Origin: Mytilus trossulus
Lineage: Eukaryota; Mollusca; Bivalvia; Mytilida; Mytilidae
NCBI RefSeq assembly: GCF_036588685.1
Contig: NC_086382.1
Span: 72,823,999-72,887,998, forward strand
Reading direction: 5' to 3'
Length of the DNA: 64,000 nucleotides
Shown here one piece after another: positions 1-12,140 of this stretch. Every line of letters starts with the position of its first letter. The stretch's first letter is position 1. The notes beneath the pieces are model-generated. The model was not told the DNA's origin. It saw nothing but the letters and a program-made list of their open reading frames with translations, and did no database searches. A program made the translations under genes and the position numbers.

Positions 1-565
1 TCTGGTGTCATTAGTGAAGCAGGAACTACCTACCCTTCTTGTGCCCTTAGGTCATCACTATTTTGTTGAGGTTCATGCTGCTCGGATGCCATTTGTGGAC
101 CAGAAACTACCTACCCTTCCTGAGCCGTCAGTTCATCACTATTTTGTTGAGGTTGATGCTGCTCTGGTGTCTTATACAGTAGAACAACACTACGATCTTT
201 GCGAGTACATCACTATTGTTTGTCGGGGTTCATTCTGCTCAGATGTCTTAGTGGAATAGAAACTATCTAGTACCCTTTGAGCACCTAAGTGCATCACTTG
301 TATTGGTGGGCTCCGTGCTGCTATGATGTCATAAGTGCCAGTAGCCTGAATTGCTGTGTATTTACCCTTCTTGAGTTCATTAGCTAATCACTGTTTTTTG
401 GGGGAACATGCTGATCTGATGTCGTCAGTAGTGGAGCAGGAACTAACTTCGCTTCCTGAGCATATAAGTTAATCATAGTTTGGATGGGTAAACGATGTTC
501 TGATTTTAAAAGTAAAGCAGGAACTACACACCCTTCCTGAGCACCTTAGTTTGTCACTGTGCCAC
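1..565 (+). repeat. 83-bp satellite, diverged copies, plus orientation
   Basis: About seven degenerate copies of an 83-bp unit. Recurring words are 'gcaggaactacctaccctt', 'catcactattttgttgagg' and 'ttcatgctgctc'. The same unit forms the large array downstream in the opposite orientation. The short open frame at the left edge is a by-product of the repeat (its peptide is itself repetitive) and is not a gene. Confidence 0.85.
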
Positions 566-613
566 GCTTAACTTGAGAGCAACATGAACCCCAACAAAAT
601 CATTTATTACCTA

Positions 614-1129
614 CAGTGACTTGACTGTAAGTGTTGCTATCCACCAATTGCAATTCATTCAAAATTTTGACCAAATTGCAATTTGTTTTATTAAACCAAA
701 TTGTTCAATTGGTCAGAAATTTGAACCAACTGCTGTAGAAAACCACAGTCAAGTCGTGAACGTGCAAGGTGATAAATTAAATATACTTACAATCCTATAA
801 GACTTAACTCCACTTTAATGATGTTGTGACAAATTCATTCTATCAGCAATTCAAAATAACAATTTCACCTTAATCATGGAAATGACTATCATATACCTAT
901 ACAAACTGATAAACTGAATTTGTCATAACATCATTAAAGTGGAGTTAAAGTCTTATAGGATTGTAAGTATGTTTTATTTTATCACCTTGCACTTTCACAT
1001 TTTGACTGAACAATTTGTTCAAATTTTTGACCAGTTGAACAATTTGATTTAATAAAACAAATTGCAATTTGGTCAAAATTTTGAATGAGTTGCAATTGGT
1101 GGATAGCAACACTAACAGTCAAGTCACTG
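614..1129. mobile_element. Palindromic MITE (Tc1/mariner-like) inside the satellite
   Basis: A 516-bp fold-back element. The left arm begins CAGTGACTTGACTGT and the right arm ends with its reverse complement ACAGTCAAGTCACTG. The arms stay complementary for roughly 200 bp, including the 'gctatccaccaattgcaa' segment, around a short unpaired centre near 840-910. TA dinucleotides flank both ends (612-613 and 1130-1131), as expected for a Tc1/mariner-type target duplication. It carries no coding capacity and interrupts an 83-bp satellite unit: the unit can be followed across it from 'catttattacc' to 'agatactcaag'. Confidence 0.85.
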
Positions 1130-1130
1130 T

Positions 1131-4100
1131 AAGATACTCAAGAAGGAAGATAGTTCCTGCTTCACTTCAGACAACAGACCAGTATGAACCCCACCAAAAC
1201 TATAAATAAACTAAGGTACTCAGAAAAGGTAGACAGTACCTGTTCTACCACTGACATCAGAGAAGAATGAACCCCATCAAAATCGATGTTAAGATGCTCC
1301 GGAAGGGTAGATAATTCCTGCTCCACTTCAGAAAACAGACATAGAAAGCATTATAAACTTCACCAAAACAAGTGAGGAACTAAAGTATCCAGGAAGGTAG
1401 ACAATTCCTGCTCCACTTACTACAACAGACAAGCATATACTCCAAAAACAAGTGATGAACTGAGGTGCTCAGGTTGGGTATGTAGTTCCTCCTCCACTGC
1501 CTACACCAGAGTAGAATGAATCCCACCAAAACAAGTGATGAACTGAGATGCTCAGGTTTGGTATGTAGCTCCTCCTCCACTATCTACACCAGATTAGAAT
1601 GAATCCAACCAAAACATGTGATGAACTGAGGTGCTCAGGTTTGGTATGTAGTTCCTCCTCCACTACCTACACCAGATTAGAATGAATCCAACCAAAACAT
1701 GTGATGAACTGAGGTGCTCAGGTTTGGTATGTAGTTCCTCCTCCACTACCTACACCAGATTAGAATGAATCCCACCGAAACAAGTGATGGACTGAGGTGC
1801 TCAGGTTTGGTATGTAGTTCCTCCTCCACTACCTACACCAGATTAGAATGAATCCCACAAAAACATGTGATGAACTGAGGTTCTCAGGTTTAGTATGTAG
1901 TTCCTCCTCCACTATCTACACCAGATTAGAATGAATACCACCAAAACAAGTGATGGACTGAGGTGCTCAGGTTTGGTATGTAGTTCCTCATCCACTACCT
2001 ACACCAGATTAGAATGAATCCCACCAAAACAAGTGATGGACTGAGGTGCTCAGGTTTGGTATGTAGTTCCTCCTCCACTACCTACATCAGATTAGAATGA
2101 ATCCCACCAAAACAAGTGATGGACTGAGGTGCTCAGGTTTGGTATGTAGTTCCTCCTCCACTACCTACACCAGATTAGAATGAATCCCACCAAAACAAGT
2201 GATGGACTGAGGTGCTCAGGTTTGGTATGTAGTTCCTCCTCCACTACCTACACCAGATTAGAATGAATCCCACAAAAACATGTGATGAACTGAGGTTCTC
2301 AGGTTTGGTATGTAGTTCCTCCTCCACTATCTACACCAGATTAGAATGAATCCCACCAAAACAAGTGATGGACCGAGGTGCTCAGGTTTGGTATGTAGTT
2401 CCTCCTCCACTACCTACACCAGATTAGAATGAATCCCACCAAAACAAGTGATGGACTGAGGTGCTCAGGTTTGGTATGTAGTTCCTCATCCACTACCTAC
2501 ACCAGATTAGAATAAATCCCACCAAAACATGTGATGAACTGAGGTGCTCAGGTTTGGTATGTAGTTCCTCCTCCACTACCTACACCAGATTAGAATGAAT
2601 CCCACCAAAACAAGTGATGGACTGAGGTGCTCAGGTTTGGTATGTAGTTCCTCCTCCACTACCTACACCAGATTAGAATGAATCCCACCAAAACAAGTGA
2701 TGGACTGAGGTGCTCAGGTTTGGTATGTAGTTCCTCCTCCACTACCTACACCAGATTAGAATGAATCCCACCAAAACAAGTGATGGACTGAGGTGCTCAG
2801 GTTTGGTATGTAGTTCCTCATCCACTACCTACACCAGATTAGAATAAATCCCACCAAAACATGTGATGAACTGAGGTGCTCAGGTTTGGTATGTAGTTCC
2901 TCCTCCACTACCTACACCAGATTAGAATGAATACCACCAAAACAAGTGATGGACTGAGGTGCTCAGGTTTGGTATGTAGTTCCTCATCCACTACCTACAC
3001 CAGATTAGAATGAATCCCACCAAAACAAGTGATGGACTGAGGTGCTCAGGTTTGGTATGTAGTTCCTCCTCCACTACCTACACCAGATTAGAATGAATCC
3101 CACCAAAACAAGTGATGGACTGAGGTTCTCAGGTTTGGTATGTAGTTCCTCCTCCACTACCTACACCAGATTAGAATGAATCCCACCAAAACAAGTGATG
3201 GACTGAGGTGCTCAGGTTTGGTATGTAGTTCCTCATCCACTACCTACACCAGATTAGAATGAATCCCACCAAAACAAGTGATGGACTGAGGTTCTCAGGT
3301 TTGGTATGTAGTTCCTCCTCCACTACCTACACCAGATTAGAATGAATCCCACCAAAACAAGTGATGGACTGAGGTGCTCAGGTTTGGTATGTAGTTCCTC
3401 ATCCACTACCTACACCAGATTAGAATGAATCCCACCAAAACAAGTGATGGACTGAGGTGCTCAGGTTTGGTATGTAGTTCCTCCTCCACTACCTACACCA
3501 GATTAGAATGAATCCCACCAAAACAAGTGATGGACTGAGGTGCTCAGGTTTGGTATGTAGTTCCTCATCCACTACCTACACCAGATTAGAATAAATCCCA
3601 CCAAAACATGTGATGAACTGAGGTGCTCAGGTTTGGTATGTAGTTCCTCCTCCACTACCTACACCAGATTAGAATGAATACCACCAAAACAAGTGATGGA
3701 CTGAGGTGCTCAGGTTTGGTATGTAGTTCCTCATCCACTACCTACACCAGATTAGAATGAATCCCACCAAAACAAGTGATGGACTGAGGTGCTCAGGTTT
3801 GGTATGTAGTTCCTCCTCCACTACCTACACCAGATTAGAATGAATCCCACCAAAACAAGTGATGGACTGAGGTTCTCAGGTTTGGTATGTAGTTCCTCCT
3901 CCACTACCTACACCAGATTAGAATGAATCCCACCAAAACAAGTGATGGACTGAGGTGCTCAGGTTTGGTATGTAGTTCCTCATCCACTACCTACACCAGA
4001 TTAGAATGAATCCCACCAAAACAAGTGATGGACTGAGGTTCTCAGGTTTGGTATGTAGTTCCTCCTCCACTACCTACACCAGATTAGAATGAATCCCACC

Positions 4101-6850
4101 AAAACAAGTGATGGACTGAGGTGCTCAGGTTTGGTATGTAGTTCCTCATCCACTACCTACACCAGATTAGAATGAATCCCACCAAAACAAGTGATGGACT
4201 GAGGTGCTCAGGTTTGGTATGTAGTTCCTCATCCACTACCTACACCAGATTAGAATAAATCCCACCAAAACAAGTGATGGACTGAGGTGCTCAGGTTTTG
4301 TATGACGTTCCTCCTCCACTACCTACACCAGATTAGAATGAATCCCACCAAAACAAGTGATGGACTGAGGTGCTCAGGTTTGGTATGTAGTTCCTCCTCC
4401 ACTATCTACACCAGATTAGAATGAATCCCACCAAAACAAGTGATGGACCGAGGTGCTCAGGTTTGGTATGTAGTTCCTCCTCCACTACCTACACCAGATT
4501 AGAATGAATCCCACCAAAACAAGTGATGGACTGAGGTGCTCAGGTTTGGTATGTAGTTCCTCATCAACTACCTACACCAGATTAGAATAAATCCCACCAA
4601 AACATGTGATGAACTGAGGTGCTCAGGTTTGGTATGTAGTTCCTCCTCCACTACCTACACCGGATTAGAATGAATCCCACCAAAACAAGTGATGGACTGA
4701 GGTGCTCAGGTTTGGTATGTAGTTCCTCCTCCACTACCTACACCAGATTAGAATGAATCCCACCAAAACAAGTGATGGACTGAGGTGCTCAGGTTTGGTA
4801 TGTAGTTCCTCATCCACTACCTACACCAGATTAGAATAAATCCCACCAAAACATGTGATGAACTGAGGTGCTCAGGTTTGGTATGTAGTTCCTCCTCCAC
4901 TACCTACACCAGATTAGAATGAATCCCACCAAAACAAGTGATGGACTGAGGTGCTCAGGTTTGGTATGTAGTTCCTCCTCCACTACCTACACCAGATTAG
5001 AATGAATCCCACCAAAACAAGTGATGGACTGAGGTGCTCAGGTTTGGTATGTAGTTCCTCCTCCACTACCTACACCAGATTAGAATGAATCCCACCAAAA
5101 CAAGTGATGGACTGAGGTGCTCAGGTTTGGTATGTAGTTCCTCATCCACTACCTACACCAGATTAGAATGAATCCCACCAAAACAAGTGATGGACTGAGG
5201 TTCTCAGGTTTGGTATGTAGTTCCTCCTCCACTACCTACACCAGATTAGAATGAATCCCACCAAAACAAGTGATGGACTGAGGTGCTCAGGTTTGGTATG
5301 TAGTTCCTCATCCACTACCTACACCAGATTAGAATGAATCCCACCAAAACAAGTGATGGACTGAGGTGCTCAGGTTTGGTATGTAGTTCCTCATCCACTA
5401 CCTACACCAGATTAGAATAAATCCCACCAAAACAAGTGATGGACTGAGGTGCTCAGGTTTTGTATGTAGTTCCTCCTCCACAACCTACACCAGATTAGAA
5501 TGAATCCCACCAAAACAAGTGATGGACTGAGGTGCTCAGGTTTGGTATGTAGTTCCTCATCCACTACCTACACCAGATTAGAATGAATCCCACCAAAACA
5601 AGTGATGGACTGAGGTTCTCAGGTTTGGTATGTAGTTCCTCCTCCACTACCTACACCAGATTAGAATGAATCCCACCGAAACAAGTGATGGACTGAGGTG
5701 CTCAGGTTTGGTATGTAGTTCCTCCTCCACTACCTACATCAGATTAGAATGAATCCCACAAAAACATGTGATGAACTGAGGTTCTCAGGTTTGGTATGTA
5801 GTTCCTCCTCCACTACCTACATCAGATTAGAATGAATCCCACAAAAACATGTGATGAACTGAGGTTCTCAGGTTTGGTATGTAGTTCCTCCTCCACTACC
5901 TACACCAGATTAGAATGAATCCCACCAAAACAAGTGATGGACTGAGGTGCTCAGGTTTGGTATGTAGTTCCTCCTCCACTACCTACATCAGATTAGAATG
6001 AATCCCACCGAAACAAGTGATGGACTGAGGTTCTCAGGTTTGGTATGTAGTTCCTCCTCCACTACCTACATCAGATTAGAATGAATCCCACAAAAACATG
6101 TGATGAACTGAGGTTCTCAGGTTTGGTATGTAGTTCCTCCTCCACTACCTACACCAGATTAGAATGAATCCCACCGAAACAAGTGATGGACTGAGGTGCT
6201 CAGGTTTGGTATGTAGTTCCTCCTCCACTACCTACATCAGATTAGAATGAATCCAACCAAAACATGTGATGAACTGAGGTGCTCAGGTTTGGTATGTAGT
6301 TCCTCCTCCACTACCTACACCAGATTAGAATGAATCCCACCAAAACAAGTGATGGACTGAGGTTCTCAGGTTTGGTATGTAGTTCCTCCTCCACTACCTA
6401 CAGCAGATTAGAATGAATCCCACAAAAACAAGTGATGGACTGAGGTGCTCAGGTTTGGTATGTAGTTCCTCCTCCACTATCTACACCAGATTAGAATGAA
6501 TACCACCAAAACAAGTGATGGACTGAGGTACTCAGGTTTGGTATGTAGTTCCTCCTCCACTACCTACACCAGATTAGAATGAATCCCACCAAAACAAGTG
6601 GTGGACTGAGGTTCTCAGAATAGGTACTAGTAGGTGGTTCTTCCTCTACTAATGACAACAGACAAGTATGTACTTCAAAAACAAGTCACAAACTAAGGTA
6701 CTCAGGAAGGGTGGATAGTTCCTGCTCCACTAATGACAACAGACAAGCATGTACTCCACAACAAGTGACGAACTAAGGTACTCAAGAAGGGTGGTTAGTT
6801 CCTGCTTCAATATTAACATCAGAACAGCATATACCTTTCCAAACTATTGA
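1131..6850 (-). repeat. 83-bp satellite main array, minus orientation
   Basis: About 62 head-to-tail copies of an 83-bp unit lie from about 1,500 to 6,620 with diverged copies at both edges. The 'gattagaatg' word recurs at 2,173, 2,256 and 2,339. Interior copies differ at a few diagnostic sites (cctcatcc/cctcctcc, aataaatccc/aatgaatccc, gatggactg/gatgaactg, gtgctcagg/gttctcagg). The 'aataaatccc' variant recurs at spacings that are multiples of 83, which shows higher-order blocks. It is non-coding; a short minus-strand open frame at 1,380-1,580 is a repeat artefact. Confidence 0.95.
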
Positions 6851-6856
6851 TAAACT

Positions 6857-7770
6857 AATCAGAAGTAAAGCAGGAACTTCCTACCCTTTCTTAGTACCTT
6901 AGTTAATCACAGGTTTTCGAGGGGTTTTATGCTGCTATGAATCTAATTCCAGTAGGGTACCAAACTGCCTTCCCTGTCTGATTACTTGCATGCATCACTG
7001 GTTTCGGTGGGGTTCATGCTGCTCTGATGTCAGAAGGGGAACAGGAACGTTCTCCCCTGCCTAATTACCTGAGTTCATCACTGGTTTCGGTGCGGTTCAT
7101 GCTGCTCTGATGTCAGAAGGGGAACAGGAACGGTCTCCCCTGCCTAATTACCCGAGTTCATCACTGGTTTCGGTGGGGTTCATGCTGCTCTGATGTCAGA
7201 AGGGGAACAGGAACGGTCTCCCCTGCCTAATTACCTGAGTTCATCACTGGTTTCGGTGCGGTTCATGCTGCTCTGATGTCAGAAGGGGAACAGGAACGTT
7301 CTCCCCTGCCTAATTACCCGAGTTCATCACTGGTTTCGGTGGGGTTCATGCTGCTCTGATGTCAGAAGGGGAACAGGAACGGTCTCCCCTGCCTAATTAC
7401 CCGAGTTCATCACTGGTTTCGGTGGGGTTCATGCTGCTCTGATGTCAGAAGGGGAACAGGAACGGTCTCCCCTGCCTAATTACCTGAGTTCATCACTGGT
7501 TTCGGTGCGGTTCATGCTGCTCTGATGTCAGAAGGGGAACAGGAACGTTCTCCCCTGCCTAATTACCTGAGTTCATCACTGGTTTTGAAAGGGCTCAAGC
7601 TGCTCTGATGACAGTAGGGGAATAGGATCTATCAACCCTTTCTGATAACTTTAGTTCATCTCTTGTTTTGGTGGGGTTTATGCTGCTTTGAATCTGGTGT
7701 CCGAAGTTGTACAGGAATTTTCTGAGTACCTTAATTATTGACTGGTTTTGGAGAGGTTTATGCTTGTCAA
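6857..7770 (+). repeat. 83-bp satellite, plus orientation, with a homogeneous sub-array
   Basis: The array flips orientation near 6,850. Between 6,993 and about 7,590 there are seven nearly identical 83-bp copies with the word 'catcactggtttcggtg'. They form a subfamily distinct from the main array ('gaaggggaacaggaac' in place of 'gtggaggaggaactac'). Two alternating variants (ggtgcgg/ggtgggg, gaacgttc/gaacggtc) suggest a two-unit block. Copies after 7,590 are diverged. Confidence 0.9.
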
Positions 7771-7787
7771 TCTTTTTGTTTTAAATA

Positions 7788-8009
7788 TACTGTAAACCAA
7801 CTTATTTTCGCAGATACCTTATTTCGCGTTTTCCCCTTTCTTGACCACTTCGCGGCTATTTAATTTCGCGATTTTCTGATTTAGTTGATGAAGTTTAATA
7901 AGGAAAGATCAAAGGTTTACATATTCACGACGATTTATTTTCGCGTTATTTTTCTAATCGCGAAAGTCACGAAAATAAATCGCTCACGAAAATAAGTTGA
8001 ATTACAGTA
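7788..8009. mobile_element. Small MITE with 23-bp terminal inverted repeats
   Basis: A 222-bp element. It starts tactgtaaaccaacttattt and its right end, read on the other strand, is tactgtaattcaacttattt. The ends match at all but about two positions over 23 bp and include a TA at each edge. The interior is rich in 'ttcgcg/cgcgaaa' words. It has no coding capacity. It sits at the boundary between the satellite and the 3' side of the Scm gene. Confidence 0.75.
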
Positions 8010-8161
8010 GTGTTTTGTGGAGTGTTGAGTTTTTCACATTTTTCCATTACCCTCATGATGCTTTTTGTGCAGTTTTTGCAGTCCATGTACTGTATCATGG
8101 ATGGCTTCCCAACATACTTTCCCCCCTATAACATGAGAAGTAACACAGCTGATTGAATTCC

Positions 8162-8167
8162 TTTATT
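8162..8167 (-). terminator. Candidate polyadenylation signal (AATAAA, minus strand)
   Basis: The minus strand reads CCTAATAAAGG here, followed about 20 nt later by a CA-containing stretch and then a T/G-rich stretch, the usual layout of a metazoan poly(A) site. It is the last good signal before the MITE and satellite. The region is AT-rich and several other AATAAA words lie closer to the stop codon (for example near 12,447 and 12,979), so the true 3' end of the Scm transcript is uncertain. Confidence 0.35.
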
Positions 8168-9269
8168 AGGATGACAACACTGAGTTATAACACTGTACAA
8201 GGTATCAACAACAGATATAGCTTAACACTTGCATAGAGTAGTATAAAGTAACGAATAACAAATGTATAATGTCAGACTGTTTCAACTGATTCTACAGTTA
8301 TTGGTTTTAAATATGTGGACATCTTGTTTTCAATCATAAGCCACATCAGTAGCCAGGGTAGTTGTGAGGGGCTTAAATGTACCCTCATATGAAAACAAAA
8401 TATTTAAAGATTATTTTAGTTGAAATTCCCATTAAATGTTAAATCCTTTTAATTCAGAGCTTCGTGTCTCTAAATAAATGACTAATAAGTGACATCCAGA
8501 AATTTAAAAAAGGCCAATCTAAATTTTAATTTGAGCAATGAGTACCCAAAATTAACTTTTTTTTGGTACACACTAAATAACCTATGTAGCAAATAATTAA
8601 AATTGTGCACCACTGGCTTAAGGTTATTTCAAATAGTTAGATAAAGTATTAGTCATTCCATGTAATTCAATTCTAAATCCCATTATATAGAAGTAAATCA
8701 TGAAAGTTGATTACATCATTCTCACATGACAAAAATTAAGTATATGAGCTGAAGACTTGTTACATACAAAATTAAATTATTCAAATCTAACCAGTTATAT
8801 ATTTTAAAGATTAATTTTAGAAATCTATTTTGATTAAAACCTTACTATTATCCTTCTAAAGAATTTATGAACCGTGATTACATGAAAAATGAGATAAATA
8901 TGGTTTTTTTTTCTTATTCAAATATATATTACATGTTGCAAAGTTATCATCTTTAAAAATCAAGCAAATGATGTGGAATTCTGGGTAAAATTTGTATGCA
9001 GTATAACATGATAAAATTTACAATGTAATTGGTTATATTGAATGAATGAATGATTGACTAGTGCATGCTTCATGTACAGTGAATCATAGTAAAATTATAT
9101 TCATGATCACATTTTAATTTTATATGAATATGACTAACAGGATGATCAAGATATTCAAGGTAAATATTACATATGAAATCCATCAACAAATTTAACATCT
9201 TTTTAATAAACACAATTTTTCATATTTGTAGCCCTTTTTGTGAAAAGTTGCTTGTACATGGATTTCAAT

Positions 9270-9455
9270 AATGTTTAATATTTTACATTCCCTTCTAAAA
9301 CGATAAGTTTTAAATTTTACATTACTTTCTAAAAAATGATAAGTTATAAATTTTACATTCCCTTCTAAAAACTATAAGTTATGAATTTTACATTTTCTTC
9401 TAAAAATGATGATAAGTTATCAATTTTACATTCCCTCCTAACATGATAAGTTATA
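9270..9455. repeat. Imperfect ~37-bp tandem repeat
   Basis: About five diverged copies of 'ttttacattcccttctaaaa' followed by 'atgataagttataaa'. Copies vary in length by a few bases. No function is apparent. Confidence 0.75.
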
Positions 9456-11844
9456 AAGTGAAGCATGCTGGTATTAAATATTGTGTACTCATCCTGATGT
9501 CTTAAGAAAAGGATTTTTAATATCTCAATACACATTATTGGTCTGACACAAGTTAGCTCCCCTGGCCTGTTATCAGTCGATTTTTGTCATTTATAATTAA
9601 ATGAAAATATATAAACGCACAAATAAATATCAAAATTCATATCATTTGTCATCGAAGCTGAAGACATTGTTTTTTTGTTATTTCCAAGTCAAATTAAAAG
9701 TCTATCAAATACATTACATATACAAGTGGCATACACACTAATAAATAAAGAGCAAAAATATATAGCTGGTTTAAAAATCACAATACATACAATATTGAAA
9801 AATAACTTGTAGATTTGCTATAAAACAAAAGCAAAACTTTGCTTAATATACACTAAAATTCATTAAAGTCTATACAAATCTTAATTTAATTTTCCCATTT
9901 AAATTCAATCAATATATATAAATTTAAGAATTCTTACAAAAGCTTTCTATTTCACAGAATTTGTTTGCTTAAATGTACAAAACTAAGTATCTTATGAAAA
10001 CGAATTAAAATTTTGAAGCATGATCAACATCTGTAGTTGTTATAAACTTAAAACTAATTTAAAATACGTAAATATTTTGAAATAATAGCAGCATGATTAA
10101 TTTAAATTTTAACATGAATTTACATAATGTGTATATTAAGAGTCCAAAGCAGATTTTGAAAGCTTTAAATTATCTCATGATGTGCTGTAATCACTTGTAT
10201 TTCACATAGCTAGAAAAAATCTTTCATATTTCCTGTAGTGTTCTAAACATACCTTATCATATTGAAATGTCATCCATTTCTTTTATTCAAAATCAAGTCG
10301 TATTTAAAATTTTCATGGAATTGAATTTTGTTTTATGCCTCTAGATGGGATATCAATGTTTTTTAAACAGATTTCTGTACACATATTTAAGGTTGTACCA
10401 AATGACTTGACTAAAATTATTTTTCATAAAATTTACACACTTTATTGCCTAAAAATCCATTGGTTATATAGCAGTTTGACAAACACTGATTTTTACTATT
10501 GAGAATCATAACATTTCCTTAACAATAGGACGTGAATAAAATGTTTAGCTGAATGTTACAGAGTTAGCTGAATGTTACAGAGTTATCTACCTGTAGGGTT
10601 ATGTTACACCTTAAAATTTGCAAGGTGTAAAACCTCAATTACTTTTGATGCTTCAGGATACTAAAACATTGTTAAAATTTTTACCAACAAATAGAAAATA
10701 CAATTGAAGTCAAATTGGCTCTGCACAAATATAGTCTCTAAACCCAAATGGAATGTACACTTATAATTCATTTATCACTTTTACCAGAAAATTGATTAAA
10801 TAACAATCAAGTTGAATCCTCAACCCTTCACCTCTTGATCAGCGATATAACTAGAGATACATAGAATGACAAGCATATTGAGTGATTTTAGTTATTTTTT
10901 GGACTAAGTACACCTTACTTTCTATGAACATGATTAAAACTGATTCATTTTTCAATGAAAGATGACAGTACTATTCAATAGTGTTGCTGCAGAACCCTAG
11001 CTCTTATGGTACTTGCAATTTATGGCATAAATATATCACATGGACCATATCAAAGAGCCATGCCTATATTGGTATAAAAGCAACATAATAAGGCAGCTGT
11101 ACAATAATAGCAACATCAAAAATTACAAACTTAAAAGAAAAAGATACTAACAAATATTTACAAGTAAAATGTACAAGTAAACAAGTGCATACAGATAATA
11201 GTATATACAATGATGCACTAAGTAAGCATTCAAAATCACTGAATAGGTAATTACAAATCTCAATAAAAATTGAAATTACCAAGCTGGTTAGCAATAAACG
11301 TATTTTCACTTTTGTATTTAGCTGAATTTTGTCTCCAAATGACCTTAGATCGCCTCCAAATAACCTTTTGACGTCAAGCAACAAACACTTTTTAATATTG
11401 TGACATCAACATTTTTGAATTGTTATATAAAAGTTTATGGGAACCTGTGTGATTCTACGTAATGGCGGACAAATTTGCATACAAGTGTAAATACGTCTAT
11501 TTAATTTGCCACATGTGTGTTGTTTTTTTTTTAAATTTATTATGTTAATGAAATGCAGGGACTTTGAGTGATGAAAGAAATTACATGATGTAATTGAACA
11601 GCAAAACCTGTCTTAAATACACAATGGATAACGTGTAAACTCAGGACTTATATCATAAAACAATGCAAGTAACATCTGCATATCAGTCTTGGAGCTTTGC
11701 CCTGGTTTTTTGTAATTTCTAGCAGAAACCTAACAAGACACATTTTTCTATTCAAATGAGATTTTACGGTTAATTTGATAATTAAAACAGCTTTAACAAA
11801 ATTCGTCTTTTAATTATTATATACATATAGAAGGTAAAAAGCCC

Positions 11845-12129
11845 TATATACAGTTATATCACATAAATACACAACCATAGTTACTATCTACAGTAAAACA
11901 TGTCTTAACCTTAGTGACTATATACAGTAAAACATGTCTTAACCTTAGTGACTATATACAGTAAAACATGTCTTAACCTTAGTGACTATATACAGTAAAA
12001 CATGTCTTAACCTTAGTGACTATATACAGTAAAACATGTCTTAACCTTAGTGACTATATACAGTAAAACATGTCTTAACCTTAGTGACTATATACAGTAA
12101 AACATGTCTTAACCTTAGTGACTATATAC
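11845..12129 (-). promoter_or_regulatory. Cluster of nine Pumilio/PUF-type motifs (UGUANAUA)
   Basis: Read as minus-strand RNA, every 34-bp repeat unit carries UGUAUAUA, and the first carries UGUAGAUA. One extra UGUAUAUA lies just outside the array at 11,845-11,852. All nine match the established PUF-family binding consensus UGUANAUA. The sites start on the plus strand at 11,845, 11,885, 11,919 and then every 34 bp to 12,122. Function requires that this segment is in the Scm 3' UTR, which is inferred from its position only. Confidence 0.45.
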
Positions 12130-12140
12130 AGTAAAACATG
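11881..12140. repeat. 34-bp tandem repeat, ~7.6 copies
   Basis: Near-perfect copies of a 34-bp unit built on 'gactatatacagtaaaaca' and 'tgtcttaaccttagt'. The first copy has 'tatctaca' in place of 'tatataca'. The high identity implies recent expansion or active homogenisation. It lies about 1.2-1.5 kb downstream of the Scm stop codon on the transcribed strand. Confidence 0.95.

Noticed and set aside
1131..6850. Regular repeats considered as a CRISPR array
   Set aside because: Units are directly adjoining 83-mers with no unique spacers, in a eukaryotic context.
11064..11384. 106-codon hydrophobic minus-strand open frame
   Set aside because: AT-rich, no domain, no splice or start context, and within the probable Scm 3' UTR; best explained by chance.
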